In this document: positions 1 through 11,680 of the stretch, piece after piece
Layout of the letters: every line of letters starts with the position of its first letter
Numbering within the stretch: position 1 is the first letter of the stretch
NCBI GenBank assembly: GCA_037013685.1
Contig: CM072908.1
Location: 3,733,001 to 3,797,000 of the forward strand
Reading direction: 5' to 3'
DNA length: 64,000 nucleotides
Source: Acridotheres tristis
Lineage: Eukaryota > Chordata > Aves > Passeriformes > Sturnidae
Translations under genes and position numbers: made by a program
The notes under the pieces: generated by a model
What the model saw: the letters and a program-made list of their open reading frames with translations, nothing else
Databases searched by the model: none
Told to the model about the DNA's origin: nothing

Positions 1-329
1 AGGCCAAGTTGGACGAGGCTTGGAGCAGCCTGGGACAGTGGAAGGTGTCCCTGCCTATGTCAAGGGGGTGGATGATTTGTAAGATCCATTACAACCCAAA
101 TCACCCTGGGATTTCATTATTCTATCAAAAGGCAGATCCAGGTTGCTTCAAGGATGCCACTAGAGCTACACATGTGATTGAACTTCCATCCCGACGAGAC
201 CCAGCCCTTGGGTGGGCTCCATGTGGGAGAGAGCACCCAGCCCTGCTCCCTCCCTCAGCCTGGGGACCCCAGCGAGGCTGGAAAATGCAGGCATTTAAAT
301 CTTGAAATTGTTATTGTTTCTATCAAAGG
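1..329. other. Anonymous noncoding sequence
   Basis: Mixed-composition DNA. The short open frames are broken and resemble nothing I know. I see no repeat, splice pair or motif cluster. Confidence 0.6.
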
Positions 330-476
330 AGTGAATTCCCAGCCGCTTCGGGTTGCTCTTACATAATTTAGGCCAATCAGCGCTCCCTCACGCAACATGC
401 GCTTAACTTCGACGAGCCCTTAGGCAGTGCATTTATATTCTGTTCTGCTGCTGTGAAATGAATGGTGTGACGGTGA
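330..476. promoter_or_regulatory. Candidate regulatory block with CCAAT (NF-Y) site
   Basis: The block carries GGCCAATCAGCG at 371-382, which fits the extended NF-Y (CCAAT-box) consensus very well, plus ACATAATTTA just upstream. It differs in composition from the GC-rich flanks. The CCAAT site lies about 530 bp before the TATA box at 902, too far for a normal CCAAT/TATA pair, so this is more likely a separate element. The motif is visible; function is inferred. Confidence 0.3.
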
Positions 477-582
477 CAAGAGGAAGAGGGAGCTTTAAAG
501 AGAGAGAAGAAGCCAAAGAGAAAGAAAGATAGTTGAAAGAAACAGAAAGACAGGGAGAGGAGAAGATACAGAACAGCAAAGT
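477..582 (+). repeat. Polypurine tract
   Basis: About 105 bp almost entirely of A and G on the plus strand (runs of GAGA, AAGA, GAAAGA) with few pyrimidine interruptions. It is simple-sequence DNA and could adopt triplex-type structure; no coding content. Confidence 0.6.
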
Positions 583-689
583 GGTTTATAATGGAAGGAC
601 TGTAATTTATTTTGACACTAATCATGTATTATTCATTCAGAACAAAAATAAACCTTATTAACCAGGAAAAACAGATCTCCCATCTCCAG

Positions 690-960
690 CCCACGTTGTG
701 AGGAGCGAGTGGCGGCGGCGAGGATCCTGACAGCCGCCTGGCTCCGTGCCGCGTCCCGTGCCGCCGCACCCGGAGCTGCTCCCTCAGCCCCCCGGAGCAC
801 AGACAGCTTTGCCTGCCAGGGAGGCCACATCATGCACTCGTATTGTTTCCATCCCCAGACGTCGTCCCTCGTCTCCGAGGCGCTTGACATCCTTTCCAGG
901 CTATAAATAGCACGGCGGTGATGGGCCCGGCGGTGGCAGCGCTCCGGAGCCCGGAGGAAA
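690..960 (+). promoter_or_regulatory. Short CpG-island-like segment with TATA box
   Basis: By hand count there are about 27 CpG dinucleotides in roughly 270 bp, close to what base composition predicts and far above the depleted background around it. TATAAATAG sits at 902-910 and is followed by GC-rich sequence, so a start site would be expected near 930-940. A 5' CpG-rich stretch, a TATA box and GC-rich downstream sequence form a promoter-like arrangement on the plus strand. No recognisable protein starts downstream: the open frame through 1376 begins at GTG and has no identifiable domain. If real, the promoter could serve a noncoding transcript or a first noncoding exon. Alternatives are an unmethylated enhancer or chance. 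Confidence 0.4.
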
Positions 961-1999
961 ATGAGTTTGTCCCCATGAGGCCGTGCTCAGCACAAGGGCA
1001 CAGTCACAGCTGGTGGGGACACCGAGCTGGACACGGTTCTGGCAGGGGGTGCCCAGGAGCTGGGACACGTCAGCATCGCACATCACATCTGCTGCCAGTG
1101 CCAGCACAGCCCGTCCCACACAGACCGGGAGCTGTCCACAGCACCTCAGATTTCTCTCTCTTCCCCACCCCGGTGCTCCCAGTCACTGACCATGCCCTCT
1201 ACTCCCTTCCATCCCTGTTCACAGCACAACAAAAGCAGCTCATCCTCTCCCAGCCTCAAACAAACCTGCCCCGGCTGCTGGCAAGATTTAGGAAGGATTT
1301 TAAAGCGTTATTACTGACTTATGAGGCTTTAAATAATATTAGACTCTGCATATCATTCAAGTCTACTGTCTTTTAACACCCCCGATTGGGTTTTAGGGGC
1401 TGAGCCTGGAGATGGATGGGGCTGTCCTCGCTGTCGCTCAGCCATGGGTGCTTTGACATCTCAGCATTTGTGTTCCAGGGGTTTTAAGCTAGTCTTAATT
1501 TACACTTTGGAGCTTCTCTTTTAACGTGAAAAGCAACCACTTTTCAGCAGCACTTCCCTTTGCTGGTGTAAGAATTGTCCTGGGCAGAGGAAGGGAGTGC
1601 CACACCATGCCCAAGCATCCTGAGGTGCTGTTACACCCAGGGAATGTCGAGCCCCTCTGGGTTGGGTGAGCTTTGTGCACCTGGTTCCCCCCTCTGCAAG
1701 ACTGGTGGGTCTGGGAATGACTTTCCAAGTGAGGTTTTTAAGGAATGGAACAGGAATGTTGCCTGTTGGTGACATGCTGATGTCAGCCCTTCCCTGGTGT
1801 CACCAGCATCCTCCCCTTGCAGTGCCCATCCCAGCTCCTCTCCTCATGCTGGGTTTTGTGCTCATCCCTCATCTCCACATGCTCTGGATCACCCTGCTGA
1901 GTTTAATTACTCATTATAACACAGAAAAACCGAGAAGGGGCTCCCTGTGACCCCTGGACAGGAGTGAGGGTGGGGGGAGCTGATGGAGCCGAGGTTGGA
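961..1999. other. Anonymous sequence with an AT-rich block at 1280-1395
   Basis: Mostly GC-rich unique-looking DNA. The AT-rich part at 1280-1395 holds TTTAAA and ATTA-type words (around GGCTTTAAATAATATTAG) and may be a small regulatory element. I see nothing else. Confidence 0.4.
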
Positions 2000-3430
2000 G
2001 CAAGCAGGAAGTCACAGGACAATGTGCTTTGGAAAGCAGCAAATTATAAACTGGAGTATTCAGTCTCCAGAAAGCTCAAGGCTTTAATTCTCTAGCCAGG
2101 CCTTCAGGGAAAAGAATTAGAACAATAATTATCAATTTGTTCTTTGTGTCCAAGGGCAAATTCAGCACTTAGAGGACAGAGTTGTTGCTGGCTTTTTTAT
2201 CCCTGCTCTTTGTAATCCTGATTAGCAGAATGTACTTTAGTCTTTGAAATGAATGATTCCACCTCTCTGGCCAGGGGGCCTTCTTCCTTGGAAAACATCC
2301 TACATCTGGGAAGCCTTGGGCCATGCTCTGGCTTTGTCTGGGTGAGCTGGCAAAGGTGCCCATGGGCTCCCTCCAAAATCCCCCTCCCGTATCTGGAAAA
2401 GCAGCTTTGCCTGGAGCTGCTGTCACCTGACACTTGCCAGCAACGGATGGTGCTGTCCCTGGGGTTTTAGGGACTGGAGGGTGTCGGGTGACAGAACAGA
2501 GAAGGTCCCAGGTACCTCATCCACCCACCCACCCCTGCCTGCCCCTAAAACCCACCTTTCTCTGTGGGGTTCCCATCACAGCCTCTTTCCTGCACTCCCT
2601 CTCATTATTGATTCCATTCCCTGTTAATAGCCCCTGTCATAAGCCACATCGACCATAATGAGGCATTTTATGGTGATCTATGGGAATTTCCAGAAACCAC
2701 ATTCTTTATTTATTCAGAGGTGTAATGGTAATTCAATATTGTAGCGAGGAGAATTAAGGGTTTTTTTTTTACTCCTGGGCTGGAAGATGTGACTTTCCCA
2801 AACAGAATTGCTCCTGAGCAGAGAGGTGAGAGGAGTTGTGGCCATCCTGGCTTTAATTTACAGATAATGGACATTTTTTACAGTCATTATTTGAATATAT
2901 CAGTTCCCACTTGACCTGACTGAACAATTCTTGATGGGTCTTGAACTTCGTTCATAAAGGGAGCTTATCCTTCAGCTCGAGGAGACGATGAAGCATTAAC
3001 AAGAAATATAAAATGTAATTTGGCCTTTTCACGACCAGAATAATTCCTGGTCAGGGCTGTGTGTGCAGGCAGGGAGCTGCTCTGCCCAGCATGGGCACAT
3101 CGCTGGTGTCACCCAGCCTGGCCCTCCTGCCTTGGGCTGGTGTGCAGGCAAACACAGGCTCTGTTTATTTCTTCCTTTTGGGCTGTTTTTAGAAGAACAG
3201 GAAGGATGATAATGCCAAAGCCAGCGTGGAAAGGCTCCTGGAATGCTACATGATTAAAAAGGCCTGATGTAATTCAGATTGATAACTGCATTAAAGTCGT
3301 GGGGTTTCCCTTCCGTAATCGAGTCACACCTACAGCACTGAAGGCAGAATTATGGTAATCACCACCAGTGCTGGGTGATGGATGCAAACTCCTGGTGTCA
3401 ATGCCAGTGCTTGGGGACATTAATTAGGGA
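2000..3430. promoter_or_regulatory. Cluster of AT-rich candidate regulatory blocks
   Basis: Three AT-rich islands (about 2000-2250, 2640-3060 and 3240-3430) contain ATTATAAACT, CAATAATTATCAATTTG, TTTAATTTACAG, GTCATTATTTG and similar homeodomain-type words. A T10 run lies at 2761-2770. The GC-rich stretches between them look like filler. The pattern resembles noncoding elements near developmental genes, but conservation cannot be judged here. Confidence 0.35.
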
Positions 3431-3904
3431 TCCTGATTTCTGCTCCTGCTCTCCTCATCCAGTCCTGAGTGCCAGGGTAGAGCTCGGGTGCTGGCTCTGC
3501 CCTCAGTGAGCTCCTGACTGCTCCTTGCTGCCTTTGTCCCTGTGAGCATTCCCAGCACTGCCAGCCCTTTCTCCCTGTCATTTCCTGAGATATTCCCTTC
3601 CTCGCTGGACCTGCAGGCACTTTCACATTGGCAGGTCCATGGCATCATGCAGGGGTCTGGCCTTGATTCAAAAACAACACCAGGACCAGAGCCTGCAGCC
3701 AGAGGGGACTTGGTTCAGCCCCTCCACTGGGAACTGGGTGAGAAGCTGGAGCCAGAGCTGAAGGATTCTTCCAAGGAAACATTTCTGAAGGATTCTCCCA
3801 AGAAGTTGCAGCAGCTTGACCTGGGTTTTCCCTCTCTTCCATGTGGTGTCTGGATACACAATGTGGACATGCAGCATCCCCTGGCCAGGAAACACAGCCC
3901 TGGC
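3431..3904. other. Anonymous GC-rich sequence
   Basis: Both strands are partly open (up to 125 codons), which reflects high GC and low stop density. There is no recognisable protein family, repeat or regulatory cluster. Confidence 0.5.
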
Positions 3905-4130
3905 GCTCTTTTATTTTGATATCAGATAACCTTGATAAATCCTCTTATTAAATTTAATATCTTTGATCAATCACAGTAAAACTTGAGGAGATGAATTATT
4001 AAAATGAAGAATTGCTTTCTAGGGTTTATGGTTATTGTGCTATCTAAATTAAACATATAGGTGCTGTTATTTAAAAGAAAAATATTCCCATGTCCCTAAA
4101 GCCACGTGTATCATCTCAGCTTGGCCAGAG
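3905..4130. promoter_or_regulatory. AT-rich candidate enhancer with TCF/LEF and homeodomain words
   Basis: Within about 225 bp the block has TGATATCAGATAA (GATA-type), TTAAATTTAATA, then CTTTGATCAATCAC from 3961, where a TCF/LEF-type CTTTGATC overlaps an ATCAATCA PBX/HOX-type word. It also carries TAAATTAAACAT and a CACGTG E-box near 4103. The dense, varied motifs set it apart from its flanks. The words are visible; binding is inferred. Confidence 0.35.
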
Positions 4131-6580
4131 ATCTCTGATAAGCAGTAACCACATCATCCTCCTTGCACACACTAATTATACAGTGCCCTGTTTTCCTGAG
4201 CCGTGAACAGCAGCCATTGTCACCAGTGCAATGGTGACACCAGCTCAGGGTGTTCTGAACCTTCCCCCATTTAATCCCCAGAGCTGAGGGCATCACCCCT
4301 TCTGCTGCTGCAGCTGCTCAGTCCCAAGAGCTGCATGATCCCAAAGCCCACTGGATCTTCCTACTCCAGGGATAAGCACAGCACTGTTCTCACCCATCTC
4401 AGGGCTCCCGAGACACATCCTGCAGGAATTTGCCTGGTTCTGGAGGTGGTCCATGCTCACCAGGCTGCTCCATGAATGGTAAAACTTTGATGCTTGAGAC
4501 TTTTCCTTCGGGGGGTGCTGAGCACTGGCAAAGTCTGTGCATGCTGGAGGAAGGACTATGGAAGCTGCTCACAGTCCAAGATCCTCAACTCCCTTGCCTG
4601 CATTCCCCAGGTAACCCCTCCTCCTGCCCATAACCAAGGGCCATTTTTCAGAGCTGGTCTCTGTTCGCTGGCTGCTCCACTCTCCAGCTCCTGCTCTTCC
4701 CTGTGTGACTGGACAAGGTGTCATTACAGTGATTGAAACTCAGCTCGATTTCCTGCAGGGCCTGTCTGTGCTCCACACTCCTGTAACGCTCACATTTCCA
4801 TTTCCCACCTAAGTGCCTCCGTCTATTCTCAGTTGTTACTCTAATTTGATAACATTCTATATTTTTTAAGTTTAATTGTACAGGATGTAATGAAAGCAGT
4901 GAAGATGTCAGCGCCAAAGGGGCAGGGACAGGGGATGGGATTTAGATGGGAAGTATGTGACAGCACCTGCAGGCCTAGGGAAGTGTTGGATCCACACAAT
5001 CACAACTTAAAGCTTAACAGCTGAGCACTGCAGAAAGGTTCAGGGCAGAGAAAGCAACTCCTCCACCCAGGAGACCTTGAAATGAGGTTTAATCTTTTCC
5101 AGACTTATTTCAGTACCTGGAAATCCAGGACAAAAAGTTTTGGGGTTTTTGTGTGTATGTGTGAAAAGGCACAGAATGACATATATTTTGGGGTCAGTAA
5201 GGAAAAAGAAGTCAGGGATCTGATGGGAGTGGTGTGCAGCTGGCTCTGGTGGGTGAATGCCAGCCCTGGTCTCCTGCTTTACCTGCAGCTGCGGTGAGCA
5301 AGTGACTTTGGCCATCACCAGTGACCTCTCAGATGTGTCTTTGCTGCACCACACCAGCAGTGCTGGAACTGCTGGAGCACCCAGACAGGTTTGGAGCCCA
5401 TGAAAACATCAGGAAATGGGGCAAGGCCAGCATGCCCCACAGCTCAGCTTTGTCCATGTCCGTCCATCTGTCCACTCACCTGTCCCACACCTGCACAACC
5501 TCCCTCCTGAACTCAGAGAGCTCAAAGATCCAGTATCTTAGGCTTGAAAGCTGGCAGCTTTACATGGCTTTTTCCCCTCAAGATTGCAGGAAAAAACAAT
5601 TAGAAGGGATAAAAATCAAATGTTTTTTAAAAGAATGGGTTATTAGGCACATGCAGTGCTGCCTTGTTGGGATGAGCTGCAAGGGACCAGTGGGGTTCAG
5701 GGTGGATTATGTGTTTAGAGGGATAAAGAGCAAATCCACAGCTACAGTTCTGCCTGAGGGAAAACCTACAAGGGTATTGGTATGTGAGGGAAGAAGCCGA
5801 GGTCCAGGCAGGAATTCATAATTACCTGCTGCCTCCTTCCCCGAAACTTTGCTGCGCCATCAGTTACGGGTTATTTTGGGAGAGAAGACACTGAGATGAC
5901 GAGCATGTTCCTGCCTCAGCCATGCAACAGAGAGGCCAGGCAGGCACATCTCAAGGTGGGAGAGCTGTTGCCAGTATCTTTTCAGCTCAGGAAACAGTGT
6001 CATGAGGAGTAATGACCAGCCTAGCTGCCAGAGCAGGAGTGCAGCAGGCCACCGTGTTTCAGGCGACTTAATCAAGGTGAACTTCTACATTTCTCACCCA
6101 CCACGAATTTTCTCTGTATCCTTAAACCCACTTTAACCACCTGGCTGCAGATATTTTCCTCCCACTGCTTCCCCTGTGTTGGTTCTTCCCATGACAGCAT
6201 GTCAGTGCCCTTGCTCACAGCTCCTCAGTGATGGACGAGTGAGCAGAGCTCGGCAGAGTTGCTGATTCAGACAGGCTCAGCACGGCTTTCCTGTGGCACT
6301 AGCCTTGCTGGAGCTCTGCTGGACACGGGAGCTGGACTTTCACAGGCATATTTTGGTTAGGGCTAGCAGGGCATCCAGCTGTGCAGCACAAGTGGAAAGT
6401 GCAGAGCTGCAGATGGGAGCAGCCACCAGCAGCAGCAGCAGCTCCTCCCCTGGCTGTGACAGTCCAGAAGCTCTTGTCCTCCTGGTCTGAGACCTCCCAG
6501 ATGTGACACTTGGGCCACAGCATGGAGACAGCTGTGGTCAGCATCCCCTCAGAGTGCCCAGGTGTTCCTGCAGGGAGGAG
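4131..6580. other. Anonymous sequence with minor AT blocks and a CAG run
   Basis: GC-rich unique-looking DNA with small AT-rich patches near 4810-4900 and 5560-5660. A perfect (CAG)5 run lies at 6427-6441. The 166-codon plus-strand frame at 5321-5821 has no recognisable domain and is treated as chance. Confidence 0.45.
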
Positions 6581-6640
6581 GCAGGGCAGGGCAGGGCAGG
6601 GCAGGGCAGGGAAGGGCAGGGCAGGGCAGGGCAGGGCAGG
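6581..6640 (+). repeat. (GCAGG)12 microsatellite, G-quadruplex-capable
   Basis: Twelve consecutive 5-bp GCAGG units; only the seventh differs (GAAGG). On the plus strand this gives many GGG runs separated by CA, the textbook spacing for a very stable G-quadruplex. Near-perfect purity suggests recent expansion or ongoing length variation. Confidence 0.95.
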
Positions 6641-6859
6641 AGAGTCCCAGTCCTTGCAAAGCTCTGCCATGTGCTCCTTGGGTGGCTTTGAACAGACACC
6701 CAGGCCTCCAAAACTCAGATCTCCTCCCAGCAGGTGGGATGGGACCAGCCAGGCCCCAGGAAATATTACTCTTATATTGACTCCTCCATTCCTTTGGCAT
6801 CTGGAATTAATTTTGTATTTGTTTGGAGCACGGTGGGTTTAACCTACAGGAAGAGCCAG
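6641..6859. other. Anonymous sequence after the microsatellite
   Basis: GC-rich DNA that becomes AT-rich toward 6780. No feature recognised. Confidence 0.5.
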
Positions 6860-7090
6860 CCCTTGCCAACCCTCAGCAGTTTAATAGCTAAAGCGTTTGA
6901 TTAAAAAATTTAATAGCCCTGGAATGATCGAACAGCTTCTGTCCACAATGTATTAAGCTTCTGGCATTCAGATTTATACACAGTGTAAACTCCCTTTATA
7001 TGAAAACATTTGTTTCCTTTCCTACATACACAGCAGAGCTGCCCCTTCTCCTGCTTCATTTCCAGCCACTTGTTTAATTGCACAGTTTTG
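6860..7090. promoter_or_regulatory. AT-rich candidate regulatory block
   Basis: Contains two nearby TTTAATAGC words (near 6880 and 6909), GTTTGATTAAAAAA between them, then TGTATTAAGC and TTTATACAC. The paired motif and sharp change in composition mark it as a candidate element. Confidence 0.3.
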
Positions 7091-10000
7091 GGAAGCTGCC
7101 ACATATGGGGAGGCGGATTCCAGTGGCCATGATTAGGAGGAGCAGAAGGAAACGCCAGTGCTGGCAGCTGCAGCCAGCCCAGTTGGTGCCTGTGTGCTGT
7201 GTGTGCTCCAAAGAACCCCAAAATGAGCAGCTTTCCTGTGGAGAAGCCACTGTGGAGTCTTGTACCTTCATTAATTTCTTGTTGAGGCCAGTTTAGAGCT
7301 CATGTCCAGGCTGGGCTGAGCGACACTACAGGTAGGCTCTGCCATCCTGTTGAGTTACACATCCATACCCTCTCCCAGGAGCACTTTGTAGGAGCCCAGA
7401 TAAACTCTTGCCACCAGCAGACCCCATAAATCCTCGTTACCATTTGCTCCAACTGATCTGCCCAATGTTTCTCCTCTCCCCAAGAGCTCCCAAAGCCACC
7501 GTAACTCTTCTCCAGGTCAAGTAGTTCATGGCAGATGGATGCATCCAATTTACATTTGCTGCCTCAGCCACATGTTTTTAGGGAAACCTTGTCCCTTCAT
7601 AGTGAAGGAGCAGCTTGGGCTGGGCAGAAAAGCCAAATGCCAGGGCCACATCTCTGGGAGAGGCAAAACCCAGCCTGGCTCGGCTAGGACAGACCCAAGG
7701 GCAAGAGGGAGGGGACAGTTCAGGGAATCAACGCTGGCTCCTTCTCCCAGGAAGGACATTTTTGCCAACCAGCATCTCTCAGTGCCGAGCCCACAGCCAG
7801 GAAGGCACCAGCAGAGCCTCCTCTGCTCATCTTCTGGAGAAACTGGCATTTAATTTCCCATCACTTCTAATCCTCTTACTCCCGTGGACTTTGCGAGGGT
7901 GGATTTTGAGCTGTTCCGAGCTATATCATAATGTCAGGCAGATCCACAGGCTTTAGGCTCTGCCAAAGGGCTTAATAGAGATTTTTGTCACCCTGGAGAA
8001 GCTTGGGAGAAAGGAAAATTTCCCCCCACAACTGCATCCAATGGGGTTTGGGGGGCTGGTGGTGGCTGGAACTGAGGGAGCACAGAGGGGCCCAGCTTGG
8101 GACAAGGAATTATAAATATCCAGCCCATATACAGGCTCTACAGTGAAAGGAAATTGCCGATTATCTTTGGCGACACTTTATTAGTGAAGAACAGTTTGTT
8201 CTTTACACTCCTCTGCCTGTCTGCCTTTTTTAGATGAGATACTACATGAAATATGCTGTAAAATACCTAATGTGCCTTTTTGGGGTAATAATTCAAAGTC
8301 CGTGTTCATAAATTCACATTTTGCTAAAAAAGGGGGAAAAAAATAGAAGCAGGAGATCCTGAGTAATTTATAACCCTTGCTCTGTGTTATCGCTCCCCAG
8401 CCACCAGGATGCTGCTGCTCAGGGATTTGGATCCTGCACAGAGCCAGCACTCTGTTTGCAGCCCTTCATTTCAGCTGTTCAGGCTACATTAGGTTTTTCA
8501 AAGCTGAAGAACAATTTGGAAAACCCATAAAGCCACTTCTGAGAGCTGGAGGGAAGTATCATATCCCTGGGATGGAACAGCACTGATACCTGTTTTGATA
8601 GACTGGCCAATTAAGAATTGCCAACAGAGCTGGGAAATTTGCATTGGAATGTCGTTTCCGTGTGATGAATAGGAGCTCCCTACCTACGCTCTACCTGCTG
8701 GATGATCTCGTTTCATTTCCAGTGAGGCTCTGTCACTGTGCCTACACTCGTGGCATTACTCACTCCACTCATTTCTCCCCAGACAACCAGCCAAGGGGGG
8801 GCTGCAGCCAGGGACCCCCAAAGAGGCTGATCCAGGTCTCCAGTTCTTCATTCAGGAGATGCTCTGGGCAAAGGCGGCTGCAGTTCTGGGCTCTTCCTTC
8901 CCAAGGCAAACAGCAGGACAGCCCTCTGTTTGCTCTCCCTCCTGCTTGCAGGATTGAGTTATTATCCCTGCAATCATATTCTTAAGGTTAAGAACAAATA
9001 TATATAAGAAACTCGTGGAAAATTGGTCCACTTTGGAGTTGACAGAGGAGCACAATACTTCAAGCTGTCCTAACAGTTTCTATGCTTAACAGAAACATTT
9101 TTCATTTCATTAGTGGCAAGTGCCCTCGTCATGCTGAGATTTTAAGACGAGTTTCTGTGTGAAATATGAGGAGTCTCCACTTGAGGCCATGTGGAGAGGG
9201 CTTGGTGCTTGCTCTGAAGGGCTGGGGAATTCTCCAGAGCAAGCACATGGGCAGCAGCAAAGCCACAGCACCCCAGCCAAGAGGGTCCCCTCCTAATAAA
9301 GCCCTAACAAACCCAGATCAGGATTTATGGTGCCTCACAGGCAGTTCTTCAATACCTCGAACCATGACCTCAGTGCTGGTTTTGAACTACAGTTCCATTT
9401 TCACTTGTTGTGATTTGAGACTCAGCACATGATTAATCACTGGCCTGCTACACCCAGGGCTGCACAAACAGGGATGTGGAGGGGAATTAGGGAAGGGTGT
9501 TTGGGCTCAGCATCTCGAGAACCTGGAGCTGCTGCATCCCAAACCCCTCAGCACATCCTAGACTTGCAGGAGAAGTGCTCCCTTCCCTCCAGGGAAGGCC
9601 AGGATCTGGCAGGGTATGAGGACCTTCAGATCTAATAACAGCTTTGGGGAATTGCTGCACCTTGTGAGAGACCCCAGGGTCACCATCACAGGCACTGTGG
9701 TGCCTCCCACCAGCCCCGGGGAAAGATGCAGGAGATGTCAGTGGAGTCACTTCGGAGACTTCAGGAGCCGGGGATAAGGATGTCAAGGGATACCAGCACT
9801 GGGGCTCTGTGGAATGAGCAGTAGCTCCCACTTAGCTTTTATTAGCCAGATACATCATGTGCCAAACAGGCAGGAGGAAAATCAATGGCAAGGAATGAAG
9901 TTATGGACACTGATCCAGCAGCTGGAGCTGCTTCCCAACATCTTCTGTAGCCAATTCTCAGGGGCCTTGTGCAGACAGACCACGGATCTTCAGCAGAAGC

Positions 10001-10204
10001 CCTGACTGATGAAAAGTATAGATTTACAGGGATTTGTGGACACTTCAGGGCAGAGGGCAAAGCCTTTTCTCACAGAGAAGCATCCCTGGATAGACGCAGA
10101 TGCATTCCCACCCCTAGTACAGAGTTCACTCATGCTGCTTCTCCTCCCTTTTGGGATACCATTAACTACATGAGAGCCTGATTTCTCCCTCCCAGCTCCG
10201 TCCA
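7091..10204. other. Anonymous sequence with scattered AT-rich blocks
   Basis: Mostly GC-rich unique-looking DNA. AT-rich patches lie near 7850-7985, 8160-8370 and 8950-9165. An ATTTGCAT octamer is at 8637-8644. No coding frame, repeat family or splice structure is recognisable. Confidence 0.4.
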
Positions 10205-10350
10205 GATCTGACATATTTTATAAAAATTTAAATCCCAACCAAAGGTAACACTCAGACAAGGACAGAGCCCAGACGTGGCTCAGTCTTGACGACTTTATTA
10301 AAGTTTTAATATTCCTTTCACCTCCAGCTAATCTGGCAGTCGTGATTGGG
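10205..10350. other. Small AT-rich patch
   Basis: TTTTATAAAAATTTAAAT near 10217 and ATTAAAGTTTTAATATTCC near 10297 give a short AT-rich stretch of unknown role. Confidence 0.3.
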
Positions 10351-10589
10351 ACAAGGAGAAAATCAGGCTGAGGAAATGATGAGCGCCGTGCCTGGAGCTG
10401 TGTTCCAGCGAGGGCTCCAGTCCCTGCTCCTGTGCCCCCACTTTCTGCCACATTTGCCATCTTGTGGGAGAGCAGGCTGGCATCCTGTCGAGCCCATTTC
10501 TGGCTGCCAGTCTTAATAACACCCTTACAAAAACGGTTCAGCCAGGATGGATGGATTTGCTGGAAACACCCGCACCTCCCGCAGCTCCT

Positions 10590-10940
10590 GCAAGGACATA
10601 TTTTAAAATGGAAATGAAACGCTGAACAAAACCTGATTTGCTTAAAATAACTGTGGAGGTTGAATTGTTTTGTGCTGGAAGAACAAATAAACAAACAGAA
10701 GGCACAGGTTTGAGGAACGAGAGCACGCTGCGTGTGACACTTTTAATACAGAGTTATGGATGGCACCATCGCAGGAGAACATCCTATTGGGATTGTGGAA
10801 CATGGCTGCTTGTGCAAACAACTGCATCGTCAACCTGCGGGCCGGGGGATTATTAATGAGCGCTTCATCAGGTCCTTCTTTTGCAGAATTCTTAATGACT
10901 GCTTAAATAAATATGTAAATATGCGTCTGTGCTTTGGCAG
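10590..10940. promoter_or_regulatory. AT-rich candidate regulatory block
   Basis: About 350 bp of even complexity, with TTTTAATACAG, GGGGGATTATTAATGAGCG, TTCTTAATGACTG and AAATAAATATGTAAATATG. It has no repeat signature. Such sustained non-repetitive AT-rich sequence with homeodomain cores is typical of vertebrate conserved noncoding elements. Confidence 0.35.
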
Positions 10941-11194
10941 CCTGTGCCGGTAACACAGAGTGCTCTGCACACGGGAGCATTGCAGGGGTGGCTCTGCCAG
11001 GACCAACGGGGTTGTGTAAATCCAAGCCAGGGTCTGCAGCCCCCTCCCTGTAAGAGCCTGATGGAGCCTTTCAGCCGGGTCTTAAAATGCTGTTTATTGC
11101 ATAGAAAAGATTACAGGAGTTGAGGGTCGTGGGTGAGCCCAGAGCTGCTGCCTATGGGCAAGCTGTGTGTCCTGAAACCCCTCTGGTTCTGGTT

Positions 11195-11680
11195 AAAATG
11201 AATTATACACTTTTCATTGCAGAGCATCTTAATACATGACTACCAATCAACATCATACACAATACCTTTTACATTTACATATAACTTATCAAAACTGCTG
11301 AAATTACCGTATTACGTTGGTGACTAGCCAATCATCGGAGTTAGTAGTCACATGCTAAACTTTGGGACTTGTTCTGCAGTGGAAATTTCTTGAGATCTTT
11401 TCCCTACTTGCAACATTGGCTTTCTTGTTTGCCTGTGAAAATCCTTTTGTTGGTAAAAACATTTTTTGTTTGAGGTGGATTTATCCTTTGCTCTGAGCCA
11501 TAAAAGCCCCTTCCAACTCACTCACTCTTTGCATTCCAGTTACCCAGTCAGACTGGCTCAGCAATTCTTTTCTTCTGTATCAAAACTTGCTTGCATTCCT
11601 GTAGAACCTTCTGCATATCTGCAAAACTCCTCCATTAAATTCTCATCCTTCCCACCGCCTCTCCAGCTGGTCCCCACCAC
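11195..11680 (+). mobile_element. Possible solo LTR of an endogenous retrovirus
   Basis: Going downstream on the plus strand there is a CCAAT box (11328-11332, in TAGCCAATCA), a TATA-like CATAAAAG (11499-11506) and an ATTAAA polyadenylation signal (11634-11639). This is LTR order and roughly LTR spacing. The T-rich stretch between CCAAT and TATA fits a U3 region. I found no convincing TG/CA ends or target-site duplication, and no retroviral coding sequence adjoins. It could instead be an AT-rich regulatory element, especially the 5' half. Confidence 0.4.

Noticed and set aside
371..910. CCAAT box at 371 and TATA box at 902 as one promoter
   Set aside because: Spacing of about 530 bp is far outside the usual range, so they are described separately.
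918..1376. 152-codon frame just after the TATA box as a coding gene
   Set aside because: It begins at GTG upstream of the expected start site, shows no known family, and has no clear eukaryotic start context.
11490..11520. CR1 tail in the CCCCTTCCAACTCACTCACTC stretch
   Set aside because: Only about 12 bases resemble CR1 and the surrounding sequence does not; it fits the LTR-like context better.
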